Source: Pseudomonas fluorescens HK44 (lineage in GTDB: Bacteria; Pseudomonadota; Gammaproteobacteria; Pseudomonadales; Pseudomonadaceae). Taken from it: a stretch of DNA of 64,000 nt. The position numbers were made by a program, and so were the translations under genes. Below the pieces are notes generated by a model. It worked only from the letters and a program-made list of their open reading frames with translations, had not been told where the DNA came from and searched no databases. Positions 42,677 through 52,312 of this stretch are shown in pieces. Numbering within the stretch: the first letter of the stretch is position 1; the number at the start of each line of letters is the position of its first letter. Location: positions 1 to 64,000 of the forward strand of contig NZ_AFOY02000005.1 of the NCBI RefSeq assembly GCF_000217955.3, given 5' to 3'.

Positions 42677-42704
42677 GTACTTGGTGGCTACACAGGGACT
42701 TGAA
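42677..42704. repeat. right attachment site of the island (tRNA-Met 3' end)
   Basis: GTACTTGGTGG (42677-42687) is the exact copy shared with 24704-24714 and includes the CCA end of the tRNA. Imperfect homology continues to about 42704 in the T-arm. Confidence 0.7.
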
Positions 42705-42758
42705 CCCCGGACCCCAGCATTATGAATGCTATGCTCTAACCAACTGAGCTATGTAGCC
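42682..42758 (-). tRNA. tRNA-Met (CAT)
   Basis: A 77-nt tRNA with encoded CCA. The acceptor stem GGCTACA pairs with TGTAGCC. The anticodon loop is TTCATAA (anticodon CAT), and the T-arm contains GGTTCAAGTCC. It looks like the elongator type. The 3' end is the integration target of the island. Confidence 0.95.
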
Positions 42759-42874
42759 AAGTGGCGCGCATTATTGGCTCGTAACGATGAAGTGTCAAGC
42801 ATAAATCTAAAATATTTCTCTACGCTTTCAACCGCTTATCAACCCGCCCCATAAAAACGGATGAGTTTTCAGCT

Positions 42875-44932
42875 TCAACCCAGCTGAAATCGCCCGGTAT
42901 TCTCGCTCAAAGCCTTGCTGCCCGAACTCAAGGTGTCCGCCGCGAGGTTTACCGCCCGTGCGCCTTCAAGCAGGCGCACGGCGGCCTGATCGACTTGCTG
43001 GATGTTGCCACTGACCTCATCGGCCGTGCTGGCTTGTTCATCAACCGCAGTCGCGATCTGCGCCAGGGTATCGGTGACGCTTTGCACTGCACTGGCGATT
43101 TCCCCCAGTCGTTCGCCGAGCCCGGTGACTGCTTGCGCGTCGGTTTGGGCTTGGCCGCAAGCGGCTTCCATCAGGCTCACGGCTTCGTTGACAGTGCTGC
43201 GCAAGCTGTCGACGGTGCCGGCGATTTGCGCGGTGGAGAATTGGGTGCGCTGCGACAGGCTGCGCACTTCATCGGCGACCACCGCAAAGCCCCGGCCTTG
43301 TTCGCCGGCACGGGCCGCTTCGATAGCGGCATTGAGTGCCAGCAGATTGGTCTGCTCGGCCACGCCGCGAATAGTGTCCACCACCAGTTGAATTTGCTGC
43401 CCTTGTTCGCTGACCCGGCCAAGGGCGGCGGCAGTGTCGTTCAGGCGCTGATTGAGCTGTTGAATGCTCGCCGTGGTGCGTTGGCTGTCACGGCTGCTCT
43501 GGGCGGCAATGCGCTGGGTCTGCTGAGCGCTGCCTGAGGCGTGTTCACAACTCTGGGCAACCCCCTGCGAGGTTGCGGCCAGTTGTGTGGCCGCAGCGGC
43601 GATCTGGCTGATCTGCAACTGTTGGGCTTCGACTTCGCCCAGTGCCTCGCTGGCGTGAGTATTGAGGGCTCGCACCGCGTTGCCCAGTTGCAGGGTTTCG
43701 TGATCGACCCCCAGCAGGCTGGTGCGCAGTTGCACCACCGCAACGTTGAGTGCGGTGCTGATCGCTGCCAGCTCGTCGCGACCGTGAACCGGCACTTGCA
43801 GGCTCAGGTTGCCATCGCGCAGGGCTTCGGCGAGCAATGTGATTCCGCTGGCGCTGCGGCGGATCGAGGCTTGCAGGCAGATGAACAAATACAACGCCGC
43901 CAGCAGCAGGCAACCGAGGACGCTCGCCACCAGGATGAACTGGCGAATGGCCGAGCCGTGGTAGTAGTCCAGACGCTGATCCAGTGACACCAGCGATTGC
44001 TGGCGCAGCGAGGCGAGGTCAGAGAGGAGGGCGTCGAGGTTGTGTTCGAAGTCTTCCGGTTTGAGCGTGATGCTGGCGCCGAACATGCCGTCATCCAGGC
44101 CTTTCAGTCCGGCGTCCAGATGCTTGAGGCTGTCGTGGTATTGCCCGGCCCAGGCCTGCAATGCACTGGGCAGCCGTGCTTCGAGCAGGCTGCCAGTCTT
44201 GATCAGTTGCTCGCGAGCGTCGCCAATGCGGCCGCGCAGGTCGCGCAGTTGCAAGCGGCTTTGCAGCGAGAACTGTCCAGACACCACCGATGCCTGGCCG
44301 ATGCTGGCAAGACGTCCGACCCGTTCGATCAGGTCGGGCGCGTGCTGGGTCGAAATCTGCGTCAGCAAGTACGTTTCCAGCCACGGGGCCAGTGTCAGGC
44401 GGTTATCCATGGTGATCTGTTCGCGCAGCGCTTGCAGCGCGCTGAGGGCCGCAGTGAAGCGTTCATAGCCATCCGGCCACCAACCGACGCTGCTCAGGCT
44501 TTTTGAGTCCAGACCATTGAGCGCGGTTTGCAGGGTTTGATAGCGACTAAGGGTATCGGCCTCGGCTCCCTCGGTTATCAGTGCATGGCCCAGATCGTTG
44601 ACGGCCTGATTCAGCGCAGGCTGCACTGCATCAAACGCGGCCATTGCGGCGACAGTGGCCGGTGTTGGCTGGCGATTGGTTTCGGTGGCGCGCCAGCGGG
44701 CGGCGCGGTCGCGTTGGGCGGCGAGCAGGTTGTCCAATGCATCAAGGGCTATCAGCTGGCGTACGCCGGCACGCTCGCCTGCAATCAGGCTGAGCTTGTC
44801 ACGGTAATCCTGGCCAATCATCCACAGGCTGCCCGCCAGCGGCAGGATAAACAGCAGAAACAACAACTGAAACTTGCGGGCGAAACCGAAACGCCCAAGC
44901 AGTCCAATTCCCGGTGTCAGAAAAGCCTGCAT
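42875..44932 (-). CDS. methyl-accepting chemotaxis protein
   Basis: A 685-residue transmembrane chemoreceptor. It has an N-terminal membrane helix (about 18-38), a large periplasmic helical sensor region (to about 330), a second helix (about 332-352), HAMP, and the signalling domain with the invariant hairpin tip ([20 protein letters not shown] near residue 520). AGGAG precedes the ATG by 9 bases. The periplasmic domain begins with a helical segment LDALDNLLAAQRDRAARW. The ligand is not predictable with confidence. It is divergent from the Fsr-like gene. Confidence 0.92.
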   Translation of the reverse strand: MQAFLTPGIGLLGRFGFARKFQLLFLLFILPLAGSLWMIGQDYRDKLSLIAGERAGVRQLIALDALDNLLAAQRDRAARWRATETNRQPTPATVAAMAAFDAVQPALNQAVNDLGHALITEGAEADTLSRYQTLQTALNGLDSKSLSSVGWWPDGYERFTAALSALQALREQITMDNRLTLAPWLETYLLTQISTQHAPDLIERVGRLASIGQASVVSGQFSLQSRLQLRDLRGRIGDAREQLIKTGSLLEARLPSALQAWAGQYHDSLKHLDAGLKGLDDGMFGASITLKPEDFEHNLDALLSDLASLRQQSLVSLDQRLDYYHGSAIRQFILVASVLGCLLLAALYLFICLQASIRRSASGITLLAEALRDGNLSLQVPVHGRDELAAISTALNVAVVQLRTSLLGVDHETLQLGNAVRALNTHASEALGEVEAQQLQISQIAAAATQLAATSQGVAQSCEHASGSAQQTQRIAAQSSRDSQRTTASIQQLNQRLNDTAAALGRVSEQGQQIQLVVDTIRGVAEQTNLLALNAAIEAARAGEQGRGFAVVADEVRSLSQRTQFSTAQIAGTVDSLRSTVNEAVSLMEAACGQAQTDAQAVTGLGERLGEIASAVQSVTDTLAQIATAVDEQASTADEVSGNIQQVDQAAVRLLEGARAVNLAADTLSSGSKALSENTGRFQLG

Positions 44933-45264
44933 GCCCGACTACTCCTCTGGGCACCACGCACCAATGGCGTGCGGTCGCGGCGTTGTGGCCGCAGCCTGTG
45001 CCCTCATAAAAGGCCTCGAAAGTTCACCCCGACGGGTCATGTGGGACCGGCGCTGTGGTGAAACTTCCCATTCTCGATCCCCTTTGTAAGGGGCCGCGTT
45101 GAAGCGGATAAGCAAGGCAAGATTCAGACCATGGCTTTGCGCTATCACTTATACGTCGACTATTTAAAAGTCGTTAGCAGGCTAAGTGGATGGCGTTGCT
45201 GCACTGAAAGATGGCACATTGGTGCACCTGCAAGTGCTCTCCCTTACGCTGTATGGAAACTCTC

Positions 45265-46482
45265 ATGGCTACCAGTAACGCTCAAACGGCCGCATCGTCG
45301 GCACTCGCGACTTCGCAAAGCAGCCCGTTGGTCATGCGAATCATCGGCGCGGTGGCGCTGGCGCATTTGATCAACGACCTGATTCAATCGGTGCTGCCGT
45401 CGATTTACCCGATGCTCAAGGCCAATTACGGGCTGACCTTCACCCAGGTTGGCCTGATCACCCTGACCTTTCAGCTCACGGCGTCGCTGTTGCAGCCATG
45501 GGTCGGTTACTACACCGATCGTCATCCCAAGCCGTATCTGCTGCCGGCAGGAGCGATCTGCACGCTGGTCGGCATTTTGATGATGTCCCAGGTCGGCAGT
45601 TTTCCGTTGATTCTGTTGGCGGCGGGATTGATCGGAGTCGGCTCCTCGACCTTTCATCCGGAAGCTTCTCGCGTGGCACGGTTGGCCTCGGGCGGGCGTT
45701 TTGGGTTGGCGCAATCGACCTTCCAGGTCGGTGGCAACGCTGGCTCAGCATTTGGGCCGCTGCTGGCGGCGGCGATCATCATTCCGTTCGGTCAGGGCAA
45801 TGTCGCCTGGTTCGGATTGTTCGCCGTGTTTGCGTTGGTGGTGCTGTATGGCATCAGCCGCTGGTACGCCAACCACTTGAGCCTGTTCAAGCTCAAGCAA
45901 GGCCAGGTGGCGACTCACGGGCTGTCGAAGGGCAGGGTAGTGAGCGCGTTGGTCGTGCTGGGGCTGTTGGTGTTTTCCAAGTATTTCTACATGGCCAGCT
46001 TCACCAGTTATTTCACCTTCTACCTGATCGAGAAGTTCGACTTGTCGGTAGCCAGCTCGCAACTGCACCTGTTCATGTTTCTCGGGGCCGTCGCGGCGGG
46101 GACCTTCTTTGGTGGGCCGATTGGCGACAAGGTTGGCCGTAAGGCAGTGATCTGGTTCTCGATCCTTGGTGTTGCACCGTTCACCTTGATCCTGCCTCAC
46201 GTCGACCTGTTCTGGACCAGCATCCTGAGCGTGGTGATCGGCTTCATCCTGGCCTCGGCTTTTTCGGCCATCGTGGTCTACGCGCAAGAACTGGTGCCGG
46301 GTAATGTCGGCATGATCGCCGGGGTGTTCTTCGGTCTGATGTTCGGTTTTGGCGGGATTGGTGCGGCGCTGCTGGGGCATCTGGCGGACATTCACGGCAT
46401 TGAATACGTGTACCAGCTGTGTTCGTTCTTGCCGCTGTTTGGGGTGCTGGCGATCTTCCTGCCGAGAACCAAAAAGATCTGA
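45265..46482 (+). CDS. fsr: MFS exporter, fosmidomycin-resistance (Fsr) family
   Basis: About 405 residues with twelve membrane helices, the length of E. coli Fsr (406). The MFS loop motif GGPIGDKVGRKAVIWFS is near residue 290, and the first helices LINDLIQSVLPSIYPMLK are typical of the Fsr group. It exports drugs or related small molecules by proton antiport. The ATG at 45265 is favoured; one at 45253 is possible. Confidence 0.85.
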   Translation: MATSNAQTAASSALATSQSSPLVMRIIGAVALAHLINDLIQSVLPSIYPMLKANYGLTFTQVGLITLTFQLTASLLQPWVGYYTDRHPKPYLLPAGAICTLVGILMMSQVGSFPLILLAAGLIGVGSSTFHPEASRVARLASGGRFGLAQSTFQVGGNAGSAFGPLLAAAIIIPFGQGNVAWFGLFAVFALVVLYGISRWYANHLSLFKLKQGQVATHGLSKGRVVSALVVLGLLVFSKYFYMASFTSYFTFYLIEKFDLSVASSQLHLFMFLGAVAAGTFFGGPIGDKVGRKAVIWFSILGVAPFTLILPHVDLFWTSILSVVIGFILASAFSAIVVYAQELVPGNVGMIAGVFFGLMFGFGGIGAALLGHLADIHGIEYVYQLCSFLPLFGVLAIFLPRTKKI

Positions 46483-46498
46483 CGCCGCGCAAATCCCC

Positions 46499-46583
46499 TG
46501 TGGGAGCGAGCTTGCTCGCGATGATGTCGGTACATCCGACGTTGATGTGACAGATAGTTTGCAATCGCGAGCAAGCTCCCACA
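46499..46583. repeat. REPIN (paired REP sequences)
   Basis: TGTGGGAGCGAGCTTGCTCG and its inverted partner CGCGAGCAAGCTCCCACA lie about 45 bases apart, right after the Fsr-like gene. Confidence 0.85.
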
Positions 46584-46619
46584 GTTGTTTGGTGGTGTGG
46601 CGGATGATGTTTTCAGGTA

Positions 46620-46656
46620 CAAAAAAGCCGCGTATGAACGCGGCTTTTTCTGTGGC
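46620..46656. terminator. terminator after the Fsr-like gene
   Basis: AAAAAAGCCGCGT pairs with ACGCGGCTTTTT around a short loop. The following stretch 46,657-47,115 is lower in GC and I see no gene in it. Confidence 0.85.
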
Positions 46657-47115
46657 GTGTGTTTTACACGTTAAACCAGAAGTCATGGGGTGTAGCATCA
46701 TAAAACCAAGGTTTTAGTACGGTAAAGTTTGTGTCATACCCGGTTTAGCGCCCGGTTTTTTAAGCTGCACATGACTGTTCTTTCATGGTGGTTGCGTTGC
46801 TCTCTGCACGCTGAGGCATTTGACCAAACGTCCTAGTTCGTTTGCTAACAGGATCTTGCTTGGTTTGTTGCCCGAATTGAGCTTTTATCGGGCGTCGAAA
46901 AAACGGTCGAGAAGGTCGAATTGAGAGACGTTGACGCGACAACTACCTTGAAAAACGCCGTGCCTTTGCCTTGCTCCGAGTGCTGGATATTGTGACATCC
47001 ATCAAACTCCAGGCAGACCGCTGTTTCCCAGATGGCACCTCGAGCGTTCTAATAAATCGGCAACGGCTTCTGTACCGCGCGGCCGACTTTATTAGTCGTT
47101 CATCGCCCACAAGCC

Positions 47116-47763
47116 CTATTGAAACTGTCCGGTCCTGATGCAGTACGTCAGCAGTGCGTGGTCGGTGCTGACTTCCAGTTTGCGCATTGCGGAAATTTTC
47201 TGTGCGCTCACTGTCTTGGTGCTTCGGCTCACTTGGCGGGCGATGTCACTGACGCTGTTGCCCGCCACAAACAGGCGCAGCACTTCCATCTCTCTGGGTG
47301 ACAGGCTGGCGAAGCGCTCATCGACTTGCTGCGAGTTGGGCAATACCGAAGTGATTTCCTGTGCCGGGCTTTGGTAGTTGCGATGAGACGCCAGTGCATG
47401 GAGCGCGTTCTTGATTTCCTCGTGCAGGTGGTTTTTCTGAATGACCCCGACAACACCCAGTTCGTGCAGCCGTGACAGGATCAGGCTATTGGAAATCATG
47501 GTCAGGACAAGAATCTGTGTGCGCGAAAACCTTCGAGTGAGGTACTCGATCAGCTTGAGGCCGTCACCGTAGACCGAGTCGCCGGGCATATTGAAGTCGG
47601 TGATCACCACCTCTGGCGCATGCTCCTGAAGTTCGGCGACAAGCTGGCTAGAACTGGTGGCTTCGGCGACTACTTTAAAGCGGCCGTCGCGCTGGATGAT
47701 CTCACGCACGCCGAGCAGCACGATGGGGTGGTCATCCGCGATCACTACGTTGATTTCTCGCAT
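47116..47763 (-). CDS. NarL/RcsB-type response regulator
   Basis: A 215-residue two-component regulator. The receiver domain has acidic residues D10-D11 and phosphorylation site D56 (VVITDFNMPG). The C-terminal LuxR-type helix-turn-helix is at residues 150-205 (LSPREMEVLRLFVAGNSVSD). It ends the four-gene regulatory cluster next to the fimbrial operon. In P. aeruginosa the comparable proteins are RcsB (cupD locus) and RocA1 (cupC locus), which control fimbrial genes. Which orthologue this is cannot be decided by reading. Confidence 0.9.
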   Translation of the reverse strand: MREINVVIADDHPIVLLGVREIIQRDGRFKVVAEATSSSQLVAELQEHAPEVVITDFNMPGDSVYGDGLKLIEYLTRRFSRTQILVLTMISNSLILSRLHELGVVGVIQKNHLHEEIKNALHALASHRNYQSPAQEITSVLPNSQQVDERFASLSPREMEVLRLFVAGNSVSDIARQVSRSTKTVSAQKISAMRKLEVSTDHALLTYCIRTGQFQ

Positions 47764-47766
47764 TAT

Positions 47767-50700
47767 CTACCTGCCATTCGATGGCTGTTCGTCAGAGCTT
47801 GAATTGGCCTTCAAGGCGAGCAGCACGGCGTCCAGACGTTGTAATAACACCCGCACCTGAGCTGTTGAAGCAGCATCCAGCGAGCCATGCTGAAGCGTCT
47901 TTTCCCATGTGTTGCAAGCTGCGCTTAGGCTCGAGGCGCAAACCGAGGCCAGCGAACCGTTCATGCGATGCAAGTGCCGCACAACGCGGGGAGTATTGGC
48001 TTCGTCGAGAGCCTGCTCAGTGTTGGACATGTCTTCTTGCATGGTACTGATGAACAACTGGTGCATCGCCGGTGACAAGCTAATCCAGCCGTCCATGTCA
48101 CCTCGTTGCTGTGATACAGGCGCGTCCCCCGTTTCATTGATGAAGTGCCCGCAATGGCTGAGCAGTGTCTGGCGCAAAACTTTCAGACTCAGCGGCTTGA
48201 CCACCCAGGCGTTCATACCGGCCGCCAGGCATTGCTCACCCTCTTCCCGCAACGCGTTGGCGGTGACACCAATGATCGGCATTCTTGCATTGTGTTCTCT
48301 CAAGGCACGGGTCAGTTCGTAGCCATTCAGGCGAGGCATGTTGATATCGGTGATCACCAGATCGAAGGCATCCGGCGACCAGCGCTGCAGCGCCTCTTCA
48401 CCATCCTCCGCGGTAACGACCCGTGCGCCAAGTGCCTCCAGTTGCTCCTGCAGAATGGCACGGTTTATGGGGTTGTCTTCTACCACGAGTACTCGCAAGC
48501 CAATACGGGGGGGGCTGTCCTGACTGTGCGGTTCCAGTGGTTGAGCGCCTTCCGGATGGGACAGGGCGCGGGCGATGGAGCGGATGTCATAGGGATTCAC
48601 CGTCCAGCCTTGGCTCGTCTGCTGCGGCTGCCTCTGACCAAGGTCGCTGACGGTAATGCGCTGGCCATGCCAGATGGCGGTGCTTGTTGCATTAGGTGCC
48701 ACATCTAGCAGCATCGAATGTGCATCGCCGCTATAGCCGTCTGGCAGGGGCGTGGCTCGAGCACCCCAACGGTTGAGCCAGTCGATCAAACTTTGCTCCA
48801 ATTCCTTGAGCGGCGCACGGACATAAATGAGTAGCCCATCCAGGTCGATATCAGCGCAATCGGGTAACAGTCCAGCGACGATCGGCAGCCGTAGATGCAG
48901 AGAGAAACTGCTCCCCAGACCTGGTTCACTGACCACTCGCAAGTTGGCGCCCATCAGCTTGCTCAAGCGCGCGCAGATCGACAAGCCGAGTCCGGCACCG
49001 CCAGCTCGTTCGCTGCCGCTGATCTGGGAAAACGGCTTGAACAACCCGGCCAGCTGCTTATCGCTGATACCCATCCCAGTATCGGAAACCTGCCACTGCA
49101 ACGACGCATGGGTCTGGTCCAGATCAGTGACCTTCAGACGCAATACCACGCGCCCGGAATCGGTGAACTTGATCGCATTGCTCAGCAGGTTATTGACGAT
49201 CTGGCGAATGCGTCCCGGGTCGCCGCTCATCAGGGCTGGCAACGTCGCGTCGGCGCAAGCGAGCACCTGCAGACCCTTATTGGTGGCCGACGCGGCATAG
49301 CTGCGCACAGCGTCCTCGAACACGTCCAATGGGCTGAAGGTCGTTGTTTCCAAGGCCATTTGCCCGGATTCGATCTTTGATATGTCCAGCACATCGCTGA
49401 TCAGCTGAAACAATACTGACGATGAGCGTTCAATGGTCTGCAGGTAATCGCGCTGGCGTGCGTTGAGGTCGGTTAGCCCCAGTAACTCCAGGTTGCCAAG
49501 AACACCGTACAGGGGCGTGCGAATTTCATGGCTCATGGTCGCCAGGAATAACGTTTTTGCAGCGCTGGCGTCGTCGGCAGCGCGCTTGGCTTGCTCCATG
49601 AGCAGGGCATCGTCCACGTGCCGGGTGATGTCGTTAAAACCGCAGAGCACTACGTCCTCACCTTGATATCGGGTCGACATGAAGCACGCCAGCAGGTAAC
49701 GGCCAGCCACCTCGATTTGCACCTCTCGAGGCTCTTCGTCGCTATAGTCACGTTTGAGCAGGCTGATCAGTTCGGCGGTGCCCTGCCATTCCTGGGCGCG
49801 CTGGTTTTCCAGCAACACCTGACTGTTGTTGCGCTGCACCACGCACAGGCCAACCGGCGCGCTCTGCAACATTGCGCGGTTGAACGCCTCGCTTTCGGTC
49901 AGACGTCGATTGGCCCGTTGGGCGGGCTCAACGATACGCCCGCGATACCATCGATTGACCCGCCACCCCAACAGCAGGGCGAGCAGGAACACACCGGCGA
50001 CCCCCAACAGTGGCCACTGGGCGTAGCGAAAGAAGTTCTCATAGCTGACGGCATATAGGCCGACCCATTGCTCAGGGCCGCTGGAGTTGACCTTGAAGCG
50101 CAAACCGTCACCGTCAAAACTTAGCCCCATAGGCACCGACGCCTGATCTTGCGACTCCCCCAGCAGGACGTCACCGGTCGGCGATATCAGCGTGACGCGA
50201 TTATTGATCTGTCGAACCCGCAGCCGATCAAGGTCATTGATCTGTCCGGCATCCAGCAGTGCCGCGAAGGTCAGCAGCCCTTTATCCTGACGCGCAGGCA
50301 TGATGGACGGTGTGATATCCACGCCGATAAACGCCACGATCGTCTTGGTGCCGTTGAGCAACCCGGCTGGCGCTCGCGTCCAGCGCACCCTACGGTCGTT
50401 GAGCAGGCTGCGCTGGGCGAGCAGTTCCTGATACAGGCTGTTGGTGACTTCGAAAAAATTACTCTTGAGCAACGCGGCTTGCGTGCGTGTGCCGTCGACG
50501 CCCGGGATTGCGATATTGAACTGATCAGACGGTGAGAACAGAAACGTCTGGGGCGCGGAGTAATGAGAACTTGACCAGAAGGTGCTGTAGTAATCGGTCA
50601 GTTGTACTCCCAACGAATAGGCACCTTGTAGCTGGGCTTCGCTGTATTTGATGCGTTCGCTCAAGGTGAACGGCTGGGACATGGCCAGGCCGCGGTTCTG

Positions 50701-51012
50701 GAAGACTCGCTCATCGCTCTTTTGCATGATCTCGACCCGAGACATCGGGCGGATGTCCGTCATCATGTTCTGGTTTGTGCGGTCATAGGCGCTGGCGACG
50801 TTGCGCAAAAAAGTCTCGTACTCGTGGACGCTCTCGATGAGGCGGGCGAAGTGGAAATCGACCTTGTCGCGTTCTTCTTCAAGTACACGATCGATCGCCC
50901 AGTAGCACATGCCGACCAGCAATAAGGTTAGACCTGCAAGGATCAGCAGCAGCTTGTTGAGTCGCTGTGAACTCAACGCTAGAGCGCCTAACTTGAGGCT
51001 TTCATGCTTCAT
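47767..51012 (-). CDS. hybrid histidine kinase with receiver and Hpt (RcsC/RocS-like)
   Basis: About 1081 residues. Two membrane helices (about 20-42 and 330-352) enclose a periplasmic sensor. A PAS-like segment follows (365-470), then HisKA with MSHEIRTPLYGVLG (phospho-His near 494), HATPase (NAIKFTDSG, DTGMGIS, GAGLGLS), a receiver (phospho-Asp near 888 in ITDINMP) and a C-terminal Hpt with HLHRMNGSL (phospho-His near 1015). The complete phosphorelay should feed the response regulator encoded 3 bases downstream. The ATG at 51012 has AAGG about 10 bases upstream. A run of 20 G lies 29-49 bases before the start. Confidence 0.9.
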   Translation of the reverse strand: MKHESLKLGALALSSQRLNKLLLILAGLTLLLVGMCYWAIDRVLEEERDKVDFHFARLIESVHEYETFLRNVASAYDRTNQNMMTDIRPMSRVEIMQKSDERVFQNRGLAMSQPFTLSERIKYSEAQLQGAYSLGVQLTDYYSTFWSSSHYSAPQTFLFSPSDQFNIAIPGVDGTRTQAALLKSNFFEVTNSLYQELLAQRSLLNDRRVRWTRAPAGLLNGTKTIVAFIGVDITPSIMPARQDKGLLTFAALLDAGQINDLDRLRVRQINNRVTLISPTGDVLLGESQDQASVPMGLSFDGDGLRFKVNSSGPEQWVGLYAVSYENFFRYAQWPLLGVAGVFLLALLLGWRVNRWYRGRIVEPAQRANRRLTESEAFNRAMLQSAPVGLCVVQRNNSQVLLENQRAQEWQGTAELISLLKRDYSDEEPREVQIEVAGRYLLACFMSTRYQGEDVVLCGFNDITRHVDDALLMEQAKRAADDASAAKTLFLATMSHEIRTPLYGVLGNLELLGLTDLNARQRDYLQTIERSSSVLFQLISDVLDISKIESGQMALETTTFSPLDVFEDAVRSYAASATNKGLQVLACADATLPALMSGDPGRIRQIVNNLLSNAIKFTDSGRVVLRLKVTDLDQTHASLQWQVSDTGMGISDKQLAGLFKPFSQISGSERAGGAGLGLSICARLSKLMGANLRVVSEPGLGSSFSLHLRLPIVAGLLPDCADIDLDGLLIYVRAPLKELEQSLIDWLNRWGARATPLPDGYSGDAHSMLLDVAPNATSTAIWHGQRITVSDLGQRQPQQTSQGWTVNPYDIRSIARALSHPEGAQPLEPHSQDSPPRIGLRVLVVEDNPINRAILQEQLEALGARVVTAEDGEEALQRWSPDAFDLVITDINMPRLNGYELTRALREHNARMPIIGVTANALREEGEQCLAAGMNAWVVKPLSLKVLRQTLLSHCGHFINETGDAPVSQQRGDMDGWISLSPAMHQLFISTMQEDMSNTEQALDEANTPRVVRHLHRMNGSLASVCASSLSAACNTWEKTLQHGSLDAASTAQVRVLLQRLDAVLLALKANSSSDEQPSNGR

Positions 51013-51041
51013 CAATGACGCCTTAAGTTATCGAAGGACGC

Positions 51042-51061
51042 GGGGGGGGGGGGGGGGGGGG
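51042..51061. repeat. homopolymer tract G20
   Basis: Twenty G in a row on the plus strand (C on the coding strand), in the 100-base gap between the EAL regulator gene and the RcsC-like kinase gene. Tracts of this length are hypermutable by slippage. The exact length could differ between cells or be misread. Confidence 0.9.
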
Positions 51062-51115
51062 CTGGTCCGCCATCACTGCCATCCCTTGGCTCGCTGTGAA
51101 TAGTACAGTAGCAGA

Positions 51116-52312
51116 TCATTTTGGTGCTGGCGTCAGGCCATCCTCGCGCAGTAAATCGAAAAACTGTTCAGGCGGCACAGCTGCGCATATTAGAAATCCC
51201 TGAACTTGATCACATTGGATCTTGCGGAAAAATGCCAGTTCGGCAGGGGTTTCGACGCCCTCGGCGGTGACTGTCAGACCCAGCTTTCGGCAGAGCTCCA
51301 CAATGCTCTGCAAGGCGGCCGCCAGGCCTTCACTTTCGACACAGCCGTGGACCAGCGATCGATCGATCTTCAGTTCGCTAAAAGGCGTTGATACCAGGTT
51401 GAAGTAAGAGCTGAAGCCCGTGCCAAAGTCATCTTGGGCAAGACCAAAACCCATCATGCGCAAACGGCAGGCCCCGGCGTAATAGTCGCTGAGCGCGTCG
51501 GGAGTGGAACTCTCCAGCAGTTCGAAACAGATCGAGCTTGGCTCGGCGCCCGTCGCTTTCACGCTTGCATGCAGCCTGTCCGCCAAGTCGTGTTTGCCCA
51601 GCAAATGGGTAGGCAGGTTCACCGATACCGGCACGTCGTAACCACGTCGGCGCCAAAGTGACTGGACGTTTAAGGTCTGCTCGAGCATTAACCACAGCAG
51701 GTTTTCCTCCAGCCCGAAGCGTTGCATAGCCGGCAAGAAATCCCCCGGCATGATCGTGCCGAGTTGCGGATGCTGCCAGCGTACCAGCGCTTCGGCACTG
51801 CACACCCGGCCGTCACGTAACGATTTCTTAGGCTGGAACCAGGCCTGCATCTGCCCGGTATGCATGGCGTGCAGTAAACGTTGGCGATCATGCTTCAATG
51901 GACTTGTTGCAGTTGCGACTCGCCTTTTGCACAGCGAATCGATGTTGTCCCGCAGCCGCAAGACCGCCGCTGGGTTAACGGGTTTGGAAATCAGACCCAG
52001 CACCTCCAGGCCGAGGTTTTTCGCCACCAGGCCGGCACTTATCAGCATTCGCCGGGAGGCAACACTCATCAGGGCCAACGCGGGGCGATCATTAAGTTTG
52101 GCGATATTCTGGATCAACTGCACGCCGTCCATGCCGGGCATGAACAAGTCGCTGACGATCAGATCGTAGGAGGTTGTACGCAGGCGCCGCAGCGCCGTTG
52201 CACCATCCCAAACGGAATCGACATTGAAACTACTCAGATCGCTGAACAGGTTGCGCAAGTACTCATGTTGAAAAGGATGGTCTTCAACAATCAGTACCCG
52301 ATAGGGCTTCAA
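51116..52312 (-). CDS. EAL-domain response regulator, c-di-GMP phosphodiesterase (PvrR/RocR-like)
   Basis: About 398 residues, close to RocR of P. aeruginosa (392). The N-terminal receiver (VLIVEDHPFQHEYLRN; phospho-Asp in IVSDLFMPG near residue 54) is followed by an EAL domain with the catalytic set present: EALVRW, the Asn in VNLPTHL, ELLESS, DDFGTG, LKIDRSLV and TAEGVE. It should therefore degrade c-di-GMP. The start is TTG at 52312, overlapping the upstream kinase stop as TTGA, with AGGAG 7 bases upstream, so translation is coupled. PvrR and RocR control cup fimbriae in P. aeruginosa. Confidence 0.9.
   Translation of the reverse strand: MKPYRVLIVEDHPFQHEYLRNLFSDLSSFNVDSVWDGATALRRLRTTSYDLIVSDLFMPGMDGVQLIQNIAKLNDRPALALMSVASRRMLISAGLVAKNLGLEVLGLISKPVNPAAVLRLRDNIDSLCKRRVATATSPLKHDRQRLLHAMHTGQMQAWFQPKKSLRDGRVCSAEALVRWQHPQLGTIMPGDFLPAMQRFGLEENLLWLMLEQTLNVQSLWRRRGYDVPVSVNLPTHLLGKHDLADRLHASVKATGAEPSSICFELLESSTPDALSDYYAGACRLRMMGFGLAQDDFGTGFSSYFNLVSTPFSELKIDRSLVHGCVESEGLAAALQSIVELCRKLGLTVTAEGVETPAELAFFRKIQCDQVQGFLICAAVPPEQFFDLLREDGLTPAPK

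Noticed and set aside
46760..46942. A 60-codon minus-strand frame in the gap before the response regulator
   Set aside because: No ribosome binding site or family, and composition like noncoding DNA.
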